Source of the DNA: Bicyclus anynana
Taxonomy: Eukaryota > Arthropoda > Insecta > Lepidoptera > Nymphalidae
Direction of reading: 5' to 3'
Assembly: GCF_947172395.1 (NCBI RefSeq)
Contig: NC_069100.1
Coordinates: forward strand, 9,390,109 to 9,454,108
DNA length: 64,000 nt
The notes beneath the pieces are model-generated. The model was not told the DNA's origin and made no database searches. It saw nothing but the letters and a program-made list of their open reading frames with translations. The translations under genes were made by a program, and so were the position numbers. Of the stretch, positions 12,901 to 26,200 are shown in pieces; the stretch's first letter is position 1; each line of letters starts with the position of its first letter.

Positions 12901-15900
12901 CAAAAGGTCTTAAGTTCAAATTTTACTTTATGTTTTGTTTGATAGCCGGTTTTGGTCAGGATTAGTTATCACCATTTAGCATTCATAAAGCTCATCTCAT
13001 AATTTTTTATGCTCGTATTAAATTGGATCTAAAATGGCTCCCAATCCGATCGATAGTCGATAGAACAAAATAAACCGCATGGTTTGCAAATTCCAATACC
13101 ACAATAAATGGGGCTATATCCGGAAGAATAATGGACATTTGGACCGGTGTAACCGCGCGTGGTATTACTTCCGGTAGAAACGTGATGGAATACCGGACCG
13201 GATGGAGTTTGTCACTAGAGAAAATGAGTATTTAATCAGTTAATATTTTTTTATTTATTAATATTATAATATATATATGTTTAGGTATTATTTGTTTTAA
13301 GCTTTAACTTAAATGTTAAGTTTTGTTATAAAACCGATTAAATATCTATATACTTCTTCTAAAAAGCCTTGTTATTCATGCTACAAAAAAGGACTCAAGA
13401 TAACTTTGAGCTATTTAAAAAAAAACTATTGATCCCAAGGAATACAAAACTTTTTTCATTAGCATAAAGTCGTTTTTGTATTCCTTGGGAACAAAAGATA
13501 AATCAATCACCACACATGTTAACAGAAATGATAATTTCCACACATCATCACCGTTAAAATATAAACAATAACACTTTTTTAAACAAACTTTGTAAATCCT
13601 ACCCCAAAAATAGGAGGCAAGTTCCTTTTTTTGCATCTTGCATATCAGTGCGTCAAAAAACTAATATTAATTCGCAGGAATTTAATATAATCCCCTCCGT
13701 TTGGCCAGATGGGGCCGCTATTAATTTGCCTCGGCAAGTCAGGTGGAGTAATATGGAATTAATCTACATTTTAGAGGGCGCTGGAGGGTCGAGTTGGCTT
13801 GAATGATTGTTTATTTGGTATGACTGACTTGAATAGACGCAGAGGGTTATAGGGAAGCTCGGAATTTGTGTATTGTTTGTTATTTTTTTTTTGTTGGTAA
13901 CATTTTTGTTGTTACTAGATTTTACCGACTTGCACTACCTACATTGCTACCTACTTGATCAATGAGTCGCACAATTGGCGTTACTTTATAACGATTGTAC
14001 CTTCTAGGTAATTATATGAACTTTCTCGTACGACTGAAGAATAATTCATTATATTTTAATAACGATCGAATGAATGTTTCAGCGACATAATGAACAAACA
14101 TAAGGAAGCGGAAAAAGAGTAAATCTTCTTTTAATTAAATACGAGTAGGTATCTCTGTTTTTAGGGCCTTTAAGTGCTCAAGCGAGCCACCGGCGGCGGC
14201 ACTGATGGGCTCTAGAGTAAGAAGCCTTCTAATAATGGGCGTCGCGTCGTCTCAAAATAGTTACTGCTTTTTGTATTCGACCCTTGATGCAACAGTCAAG
14301 TGAAAGCTTCTTAAGGTATTAATCGAAGATTTTCGCTATTAGACCATTGACTTATGCGACTATCTGAACAATATAAACGTCGATTGAATATTCCACGTAA
14401 CACGAGTAGGTAGTAAGATTTATACTTTTTAATCATTATCTAATTTCATTACACATTTTAAAGAGTATCTCGGAAAAGCCTTCCTTTTTTGAAGTCGGTT
14501 AAATCCAAAAGGTCGCGCCTCTTGTAGTCTAATGGATCCCATTTCCGATTTGTGATACCATCACAAAACGACCGCATGTTATCGATATCTATGACAAAAA
14601 CAGGAAAAAAGCAAACCCCAGAAATCCATTCAACATATTCTCAAGCCCACTTATCTTTCGCCACGAGCCTCTCGAGGGACATCCCCGGGTAAATAGCTGC
14701 CAAAAACATTATCGCCGACTTTATTATGAGATAGTGTTATAGAATTTTGTACTTTACACACAATATAATTATGAGTGTTTTTACAAATACGGTACAGGTA
14801 TCCGAATAATACTTGTTATTTTTTTAGTCATAGTGCTATACTGAGTGATAAGGTTATTTATGGCAACATTATTTAAAAAATATATCCGGAAGGATGTTTT
14901 TTTTAATATTTTTGATCTAAAAAAATTCCATGTAAGTACATATTTTATATAATATTTATTAGTTAAATATGTTTTCAGTATAAAAATAACTTTACCATAA
15001 ATTATATTACCTATTATTATTATAACAATAGTACCTAATATTTTTTATTATTACGTCTATTGATCAGAAGTATGAGTGCAGTAGGGTTGGGTGCCAGTTT
15101 CCCGCCACGGGCTTGTCAATGTCACAAGTGACAGCAATCAAGCGCCATTGTGGTCTCGTTTGGAAATTATTTTTCTCTGTAAACGAATATACCCTCACTA
15201 ACCCATTTATATGTATTCTTTCTTTAACAGTGAGGTTGTACCTACCTGAAAATGTCTTCGATTCCGGAGCAATAGATTAAGAAATCCATGTTCAAATCAA
15301 TAATTATGTATAAAATAAAAATATTGAAATCTTAATTTAATAAAAAATTTAATTACTTGTTAAAGTTAGTAATTAGTTAGCTACTAACCTTTTAATTTTT
15401 TAATACAACGCCACGTAGTGACGATAAAAGAAAACTTATAATTAATGATTGTTGATACAAGCATAGAGAAAACAATATGATCTAAGTATGAGCGAACAAA
15501 GTATAAGTATGAGCGAACAAAGTCGCAATCCAAAGACTAGTCGATATAATTTTTTTTAAAAATGCTCTTATCTTCCTTAACAATGGAGCGTACATCCCAA
15601 CGTAGCCCACAAAGGCCGGTCTCCATAAAATCAATCTATAACCTGCGCCTGAAGGGCTGATCTATCAAACTATGGTAATTCAAGCTCTATAGCCCGAGGG
15701 AGGCTTAGTGTAGGGTGACTATGAGTATTGTGAAAAACGAGATAGGGACCGTTGCATTTATTTAGTTTTTTAAATACTAAAAAGACATAAAAAGGTGCCA
15801 GACTTTTTGTGTAAGTGTGTGTTGTATGTTTTGCCTGTTTGTGTAAGTTTCAAAGGCATATGGGACCGCAGCGGCGTCACAGGGGGATATATGCGAGCGC

Positions 15901-17247
15901 AGAAGCACCGCCTTAATTGGACAGACACACTGATGACTTCGTTAAATTATTGCGATATGTTTTGCGATAATTTTTAGTTTTTATTCACCATTAGAATTCC
16001 ACATTATTCCTGATGATACTGAACATTGGCTATATTTCATTCCTGTTTTCTTACGAAAACGAGAACTACGCGGAATGTGTCGCGGACATCAAAAACCCAT
16101 GGTTACCGTAGTGCGGTGCGCTAATCCAATGATTTGCGTGATATTAGGGCCGATGCACTCCGCGGGCGCGCGGCCGGCGTTGGGCGGGCGGCGTGAATCA
16201 GGGCTTTATACTGAGTTTTATAACACGGATTACGGTTTTATTGTTTCTGTACAACCCGAGGGTGAGTGCGGTAATCTTTAAAAAGCAACTTTAGATTAAT
16301 TAGTTTTTTTTTTATATACTGTAGGTGAATTGAGTAACAGTTTCGCTATTTTCCGTGAGAGTTTCTAAATCTTTGTGGCTATAACATGTAGATACGACAA
16401 ACTATTTTTCGTATATCGTATCTACATACCACAAAGATTATATTAGATTACTTATTGATTAAGATCAATATACAAATTACAACCACAGCACAGTTATTCT
16501 GACGGCGTAAACTGCTCAAGGGAACATCCATCAATACTAGGCTACTAGGTCGGTACAAATTTTCATTTAAGGCAGATACTTTACAGATACGTAACTTTAC
16601 ACCGTGCTTCTATACAAACCATTAATGGAATTATTTATATTTCTGCCAGGACCAGACCAGTGAAATATTAACTCGTTTTGCTTAGTTTGTTTGCTTTGTG
16701 CAAAGTTAAATCATCATCTAAAATATATAAATCATCATCGAAACGAAGGGTTGACAAAATCAAAACTGCAAAGTTTCTACAACACATGAAGATTTTGTGA
16801 TCCGTTAGCAGTGTTACAATATTATAACCCACTGCAAAGATCTGAAATGACCTTCCACCGCTGAGTGGTTCCATTGAATTATCCATCAAACATAAATACA
16901 ACCAACAGTAAGATTATAAGTAAAGTAAAAAAAAAACAATGCACACTTTTTGTGCATTGTTATTTTTAACTCGGATCTAACTCGCATAGGAATCGGGATT
17001 AAAAAGTTGAAGCAAACATTGAAAATTTCAAAGAGACAATACGAATTCCTGGATAGAAAGCATTTCCCCTCGACAATGGGAAATCACAAGCCCGTATACA
17101 GGGAGCGATTAGTACGTGCTCCGTCGAGCACGTAATACCTCAATACGAGACCCGCGGGGGAGATGTACGAAACGTGTTCAATGCACTTATTCGTATATTT
17201 TTAACCCTTAAAAATTATCACTTGGAAGTCGATCTAAAATCTTTTTT

Positions 17248-17287
<40 letters not shown>

Positions 17288-20200
17288 TATCATCATCATC
17301 ATCATTATCATCATCATCATTGACACCCATGTTCAGCCCATTGTTAAGCACGCACGAGTCTCCTCTCAGAATGAGAGGATTAGGCTACTAATTCACCACA
17401 CTGGCCCAATGCGGATTGGCAGACTTATTATATATTATATATGTATATATTATGCGGATTGACATAGAGAATTAAAAAAAATCTCAGGTATGCAGGTTTC
17501 GTCGCGATATTTTTTCTACAGCGTTTGAGACAGGGTGATTTAATTTCTTAAAATGCACATAACTGAAAAGGTTGAGGTGCATGCATTGGACCGAATTCAA
17601 ACTTACATACACCGTCCAAATCGAAGCCAGAAGTCTTATCGAATAGGCTAAAGTAATATACCGATTTATTTTCATTATAAACACAGTTGTTTGTATGTCC
17701 AACTTGGATCTGGTCGACCTTGAGATATATACTTGGTTTATTTTTTTCGCTAAAACGCAAGAAATGGCGGGGAATTTAATTTTTTATGTTTGGTAGCAGA
17801 AGAATTTAAAGTTACAAATAATTTTGTATAATATTAAGATATTAAGTTCTCTGGCTCAACTAGTAATAAAAAAATTACAACTGACTTCAAAACGTCCACC
17901 AATTTCACAAACGACTTACCCCAGTGTTGGGAGCCCAAAATGCTTCCGCGACATTAAAACACCGTGCTCTGCCGCTACAGAGTTGCATTCTGTCCTACCC
18001 TCCGGGAGCAAACAATTCAATTATGTGTTCAAATGTGCTGGAATGATCACAGCTATTATTTACACTCGACACAGGATACTCTGCTTGTGACGCTGTCTAA
18101 GGGCTTATTGCGTGCAACGATCGTTATGACAGTCGCATTTTTAACAATTTATAAGTTACTAGCGGACGCCCGCGACTTCGTCCGCGTGAAAGTCGATGTA
18201 AACTTTTAACTACCTCTATACTACCTCTACCATACCCCTACCCTACCAATACCCTACCCCTACCCTACCCCTACCCTAGAAACCCCCTATAAACATAAGA
18301 GTAGACAAATATAATTAGAAAGTTTCAAACTGCTAAGCTATCGGGAGTTACACGTGTTATTGTGAGTCAACCATAAAATATAGACTTATATATGCTATTG
18401 TGTTTTTTTATATAAGTTTAAGGAGAATATTTCCGTCATACATGAATTCTATGTAGCCTTAACCACTAAGGATGTACACGCGACGGAAGCTTAAAAAATG
18501 GAGTAACTTCTCCCGTTTTCTCAACATTTCTCTTCACTGCTCTGCTCCTATTGATCGTAGCGTAGTGAAAAGTATACTATAACCTGCCCAGGAATATGTT
18601 GAATAATTGTACCAAGTTTCGTTAAAATCCGTCCAGTAGTTTTTGTTTCTATAAAGAACATACAGACAGACAGACAGACAGACAGACGGACAAAAATTTT
18701 ATTGATTGCATTTTTGGCGTCAGTATCGATCACTAATCACCCCCTGATAGTTATTTTGGAAATATATTTCATGTACAGAATTGATCTCTCTACAGATTTA
18801 TTATAAGTATAGATAATGATAATCAATGACAAACTTACTGTAAAACGAAAGATTATATTCTTCTTCAAGGTCCAATTATTATTTTGAGTAACCCTTTTAT
18901 CCCATGTAAAAACGAAACAATGTGGTATAAATATCACGAGTAGTAGGTACAGCGGCATATACATGCAAATGCTTTTATAATATTATTAAAGATATTTAGT
19001 TATATTTTTATATAGGTACATTTTTTGACAATTCAAATTACATATTATTTATCATTAAATATTAAAATAAATCTATCTTCCGGGAGGACCCAAACAAATG
19101 GTGATTAGGGGCCAAATTGAGGAACTTCGTATAGGCATAATAAGGCACTTACCAGTTTTAACCTGATGCTTGAGGGTGGTCTTGCAGTCTTCGAGCAGTT
19201 GCTTCAGAGGCAGAGGGTCTTCTGGCAGTGCCAGGTCCAGCTGCTTCTGCATGTCTTCCGGCATCTTGAACTCGAGGATCTACAAATTTACCAGTTCTTT
19301 ACAGTCAACCGATCAGCATCCATCACGAGTACCTAGCAGAGGCGTCTTGTTCTAACAACACGATTCCCACCGAGTTACCTTTTAAAAATCCATATATACT
19401 CCTAACATATTATTGTAATTTATTTTATACGTTCAAAATCAGTATATTGTATTACCACACTCTTTCTATAATCTATATTTTAGACTCCACGCAAACCGCA
19501 AACAAGCAGATAAATTTTAGCTTTTCTTGGTAAGCGTACATTACGGCGGAAGGCCTGTTCTTGTATTTTATAGGTACTAATTTATGAACAGAAACAGCAA
19601 TGGACGCCCAAACAATTCGCGGTTGTAGCCGCCTCTGTAAGCCAGATTGGTGGATTAATAAATAGGTTCATAATCATTAATAATTAAAAGATTACCTTCT
19701 CATTCCGATCGTTGACCTTCTGGATGAAATCCAGCAGTACGTCGACAACTCTCGCGAGGAACTCCCGCGTCTGCGGACTCGCCTCCTCGCGGTACGGGAG
19801 GATAGCTGAAATATATACCAACTTAGTGCCATTGGCCAACCATAGACATAGACAATAGGTACATACAGTAGAACCCGTTTAATACGATTTCGCAAGGACC
19901 CAACTAAAAAAGCGTCTTAGACGGGAAAACGTATAATACGGGATATGTGTGAGGGATAGTGAAAAATATAATTACTAATAATGTGCACATACATAGTTAT
20001 AAAAATTAGTGTATTTTGGTGTAAGGCCAACCTAATTATGGTACTTAAAGTAATCACTTATATCTGTTACTCGCGTGTTACATGTAGGCGTATTAAACGG
20101 GATGACGAATCATATGAAGCGTTAGGAAATGTATGAAAACATGTCTCAAGTTGTAGGGAGGCAAATAAAACGACGTATTATGCGAGAAATCGTTTTAAGC

Positions 20201-23200
20201 GTGATCGTCTTAAACTGTATATTACTAGTTCGTAGAGTACGGTGTCAACATTCATAATTATTAGCTGTTATTTATTTATACTTTTTTTTAATATTTAACG
20301 GTGTTAATAAAATATAGAATGTAATAAACACTATTAAAAATGTATAAAAAAATTCAATCTTCCCGCTGCGGGGCATTTGCCCAAGCAACCGGTGATCAGG
20401 GCTCCAGAATCAGGAACCTCCTAACATGGTTTCTCAAGAATAACTGCCTTCTGTATCCGACCCTTGATTCAGCAGTTAAGCGAAAGCTTCTCAAGGTCGA
20501 AGCTTTACGCTATAAGACCAATGACTGAAACGACTAAAGTTCGTTTCATGGAGGATGTTGCGGGTGGCAGTTCGTTTCACTCTTGAAAGTTTGCCGCGAT
20601 TCACAATAATAGTACGTATTATGAACGTCATACAGACGACTGACACCGTACCTATGCTATCTGAAAAACAATTCGAAATAATAATAGTTGACTCAACATT
20701 CCACATTGCGGTTATCTCGTGAGTATTTTGATACTTTTTCCTTTTCAACTTTAACCAGATTATCGTCATCTAGAACAGTAATAATCCATACCTACTAATA
20801 AATTAAAGCTGAAGAGTTTGTTTGGTTGAACACGCTAATCTCAGGAACTACTGGTCAGATTCGAAAAATTCTTTCAATGTTAGATAGCCCATTTATCAAG
20901 GAAAGTTATTGGCTATATATTATCCCGTATTCCTACGGGAACGGAAACCACGCGGCTGAAAACGCGCGGCGTCAGCTAGTATAATTATAAACAATACAAT
21001 CATAATATTACTAGACGACGCCCCGCGGCTTTACCCGCGTAGTGTACGTTCACGTGAGAATACGGGAATAAAAATATGTCCTATGACATTCACAAATAAC
21101 TTGACTTTTTATTGATAAACGAATTTTCCAAAAGGGTTTAAGTAAATCCAAAGGTCACCACAAATTTTACCTCTTTATAACATAGTACATAGTATAGATT
21201 TTATTATAAACCTACCTACCTACTTCGGTCTATTCACAGATGGTCTTCATTTGCTCTACCAATGTTTACAAAGAAAATTACTCATTTTCTTTTGAAAAAA
21301 TTCACAAACCAATGTCCACTTTATTAACTTCCCGAATGAAGTTCAGAATTATATAAAATATCTTTATATTATACATCACATAGCCAAGTTTATAGTTCCA
21401 TAAAGTTTAAAACCGTATAACGCAAGTCTCATATGACCTATGCAAGAATCAAAACAATACTCGTACCTTTTGATTTTCAATATGAAGGGCGCAGAGTTAT
21501 GAATGCAGCTGATATTTTAGAGTTGCATCTATTTTAGACTCTAATGTCATGAAAAAAGAATCGTTAGTATAGTTTTGTTGGTATAAATAAAAAAATGTTT
21601 TTAGATCAAGCTGTAGTTTGAAAAGCATTGTTTGCCATTTTGAGTTGAAAAGGAAAATATATATATTAATAAGAAAATATATAACATCAGTAAGTTTCGG
21701 ATGTGCAGATATGGGGAGTAGTTTCGATAAAGATTTTTTTTTAATTTTTAACCAATGATATTAAATATTGTAAGATGTGTTGCTAGCGCATGAAAAATGA
21801 GGCGCTCAAAAGAGGAAATTTATACACAGCTCTTTAATTTATACACAATGTTAGTTGTGGTCAACAACGAACGTTATTTAAATAAATAATTCCTAAATAT
21901 CGTCTGCAATGTCGATTTGTGTGTTGTCAGGAAGTGTAAAAACTATAAATATATAATGGATTTAAAGACGAAATTGTGCATGTGTGCGCTCAGTATTGTA
22001 GCCCATTCGGATCACTTTTTGCGGTGATTTTGTAGGAACGTAACCGAATCTATAGTATAAAATTATCATTGATTTTAACCATCATACTGAGGCACACACG
22101 GATAATCTTGTATAATAGGAGGCACACGTATGTTAGCCTACCTGTGTCTGTATGTGCCCGTAATTAAAGACAATCAACCTCTTTATAGCGTAATACAAAA
22201 AATCTCAAAATAGCAATTCAAACACTCTGGACTCCTTAACAGTGTTCGCCGCTTTTACAAAATCGTACTCAATCCAACCCTCGCAATGCGCGCGGGGTCC
22301 GTGTGACCCCGGCCGTTATAATCCGCACTTAATGCTATCACTCGGCTGTCAGATACACGCTTGCGATGTGTCCGCTACAATGATGTATTTTGTGAGATAT
22401 TAAAAAAGTGCTCTGTTTTTTTTTAAAGATTTATTAAAGCAGGTAGCACAACAAACAACAACACACCATAAAATTCAACGTTTTCATTTTATATAAGTCT
22501 GATTGTTTTACTTAAAAACTAATTCGATCTGGGTGAGATTTTTGTAATTTTCTTAAAAGCATACTTTTATACAATTTGAAGACGGCTCATTTTTCATACC
22601 AGCAGTGGACAGAACAAGCCGTTTGCCCACCAGTGCTTAAAAAAGCTACCTTACAAGGCACACTCGAGAGGAACCTAAAATACGAGTAGCAGAATGAAAC
22701 TGCATTACGTGCTAGTCATTTGAAGGACAACCATAAGTTTATGCCAATGCTATTTGATGGCAGATAAAACATATCGGTATTATTTGCTTAATTATGCGCT
22801 CTGTCACAAAGAGTTCTACTACAAAAAGTTCCACTACCCTTTGTCAACCAAAGGCCAAGATATTAAATCGCCAGTTGTATCGGAATTGCGCAAAATACGA
22901 AAAAAGCAATACCTGCTTTGAACTTGACTAATATTATAAAGTTTTGGCTGGTGGGAGGCTTCGGCCGTGGCTAGTTACCATCCTACCGACAAAGACGTAC
23001 CGCCAAGCGATTTAGCGTTCCGGTACGATGTCGTGTAGAAACCGAAAGGAGTGTGGATTTTCATCCTCCTGCTAACAAGTTAGCCCACTTCCATCTTAGA
23101 CTGCATCATCACTTACCATCAGGTGAGATTGTAGTCAAGGGCTAACTTGTAAAGAATAAAAAAAAAAACGAATTTATGATTATTTAATTTTTACTAAGAA

Positions 23201-26200
23201 ATACCACATCCATTAAATTTTACATTTAAACATTACATTTCCAACTTTATTAAGTGTGCAATAAGATGGATGTTTTCTCGGCAAAATTACAATCATAGAT
23301 CTGACTGCCCCTATTTGGGAAAATTTATTTGTCAAGCATTACATCACTTTCCAGATGTTACTCCCCAACAGTTACTGAAGGGGATGATGCTTTGGAAATA
23401 TCAACTTTTGTGTGTAGATTTTAAGGTAGAATTTAGGTTGCTCTAACTAAATGGTAGTAACAGCGAAGATGAGATTTTGTGTGAACTTATGTTTTGGACG
23501 TCATAAGCCGATTGCTATTGAGTTGAGTTGTACATTTTGGAAAGCTCTATGTAGCAAATGGTTTTTGCACTTTTAGCTTAGTTGTGTATTTTGTAAAGTG
23601 AAACTTTCAATTATATTAAAGCTGATTTATATAATATATGGTACATATCTCGTGAAATTTCAATGTGTGCAAAATGTACGATACTTAGAGCTTCTTACTT
23701 TACTTTAACTACCCGTGAAACCTTACTGCTAGTTTCACATTATCGCACTATCATTTGCTCTAAGTTAGAAAGTTAATGAAATATTAACACAATTAACAAA
23801 ATAAAATGTCGTCAAAAATAAGTTAAATTATCCTCCTTTAACTGTATTTGGAAAATATTGTTCCTCACTTCCTTTTCCTATAAATTAAAATTCTTTATTC
23901 ATTCTAAATACTAACACCAAATAACAAATAATAAGAAAAACTTTAAACACTCCAACGCATTTTTCATCAGAAATAATTACAGCATACCGACGTACCGAGG
24001 GTCTTATCGACCCTAGCGTCAGGAATTTCACTTACGAGCCCTTGCGATTAGCCACACTCGCGCACAAGCGAAGGGGGTCCCCAGTACGCTTCTGTGTTGG
24101 AATTTAGATTGGTTTTATAGAAACATGCCCGCGTGTTTTACTCTTTTTATTAAAAATACTATACTACTATAAGATTTTGCTTTCAAATATTCATACTGAC
24201 AAATATTAATCTCAATTACATCCAGCCAAAATATACAAACCAAACGTTACCTGTTTTAGAGGACAGAATTTTGGGATAAGTGACTGAAAATAATGATTTT
24301 TTGGGTCTTATTATTACTATTTCTTAAAATATTAGTCCTAATATTTTTTTGTCTAAAAGTGATTCACATTTTCTTCAGTCTTCGTTGACGGTCACATTTA
24401 AAGGTACATCTATAAATAGAAAATCTAATGAGCTGTCTGTCCTACATAGAATCTGACCTTAAGAAATGCGCGACTTTTTTTTCCTTGAGGACTTTTGAAT
24501 ATTACAAAATCTTACAAAAATAACCTTACCAATATTTGCCATATTATTTCATTAAATTTCGCTTTGCCATCTGCTATATCTACTTACGGGTAAGAAAATA
24601 TTACCTAATTTATATTGAATCCACAAATAAATCGCAACATAATATGAAACAATTACTCGTATTTACCCTCAACCCCTGGACTCGTGGGGTCATAAATACC
24701 CATAGACGGGACAACTTGATCCTAGCCTCTCCCGCGGTAATGACTCGGGCTTTAGCTAAATCCCTTATTTGTGAGGCTCCTTGAGGGTATATTTTCCTTA
24801 TAAAAAAGCAAAAAGGCAAGGAAATCGATGATGAATATAAGTAATTAAAAATAATTACCTACACTTTAACGTAAGTTTCAGCTTAGTGTCATGCCCTTAC
24901 TTTAAATTATCGTAAAAAAGAATTTGGAAATGTCATCGTGTTATGTACATAATAGACAAGTAGCATAGCTTTTCTTTGTTATGTTTAAAGAAAAAAGAAA
25001 TTGTTAATTTACATGTATTTACTTATCGCTAGCATACGCGAAATCATCATCATCACCAATATCAAACGATTTTTTTTAATTTTAAACGTTTCTCTAGTTA
25101 ATAATTATGAAAGTGTAGAAAAAAATAATAGTTATCATAAATCAAGAACAGCTGTGATCAATAATAACAGTTCATCTGAGGCGATATAAGAAAATGGAAA
25201 TGTAAAAAATCTATTTTCCCTCCGAAATCCACATGAGCCGACGGTCTATCAATCGTCGCTAACAGATCCCGACGGATGGGCATTTAATACCGGTATAAAA
25301 ATGAGATGGGGTCGATTTGATCACTGCGCACATTCGTAGGGATATGAAAATGTTTTGTTTGAACAGAAAATCTGTATCAATGTGGGCATGTTTGTAGGAA
25401 TTTTCACCATTTATATCCATATCCATTATAAAAAAATGTCGTGGTTAGTGTTTCCACCGGTTGAAGTCGGGGCGGTCACTAGTAGTTTAAAATTAGTAAT
25501 ATTACTATTATTTTCAAATTTGTGGAAATATGTCCTCTAATAGCTTGACTCACATATGGCTGATCCTTTTTTAACCGACTTCCAAAAAGGAGGAGGTTCT
25601 ACGTTCGGCTGTATGTATGTTTTTTTTTTTTATGTATGTCCAGCGATAATTGTAATTAATATGATATTCAATGCTCTTGAGGGTTCCTAGGTTATCCTTT
25701 TAGTTTTTCTATGAGTTCTTCTTTTTTATACTAATATTATAACAAAGTAAAGTTTGTGGTATTGTAGACAAGTAATCTCTGGATCTACTGAACTGAACAT
25801 TCTTTACTACTAGAAAGCCACGATATAGGCTAAATTTTATCCCCGTCTTCTTATGGGAACGGTAATTACGCGAGTGAAACTGTGGGGCCTCGACTAGTAA
25901 TTAGTAATTCATATGGACGGAAAACATGATTTTCCAATTAAAAGCAACCAACAATAATATAAATTAATCGTGCGGTGACAGCTTAAAACTCTGAACGTGA
26001 GTGCCGTTAATTAATCAACCATCAATGGGTTGTCGCTAATGGTTGGGTTAATTTATAAATCATTTTTCAAAAGGCAAGAATGATTCCAACTCGTATATGG
26101 TGAAAACTTACAGTCAAATTTTATTAAAAATTTCACCGAATTATTTCACCGCGGCTAGTTGCCTCGACTGGTGACAAAAGGGCTGACTCGTTTTTTGCGC

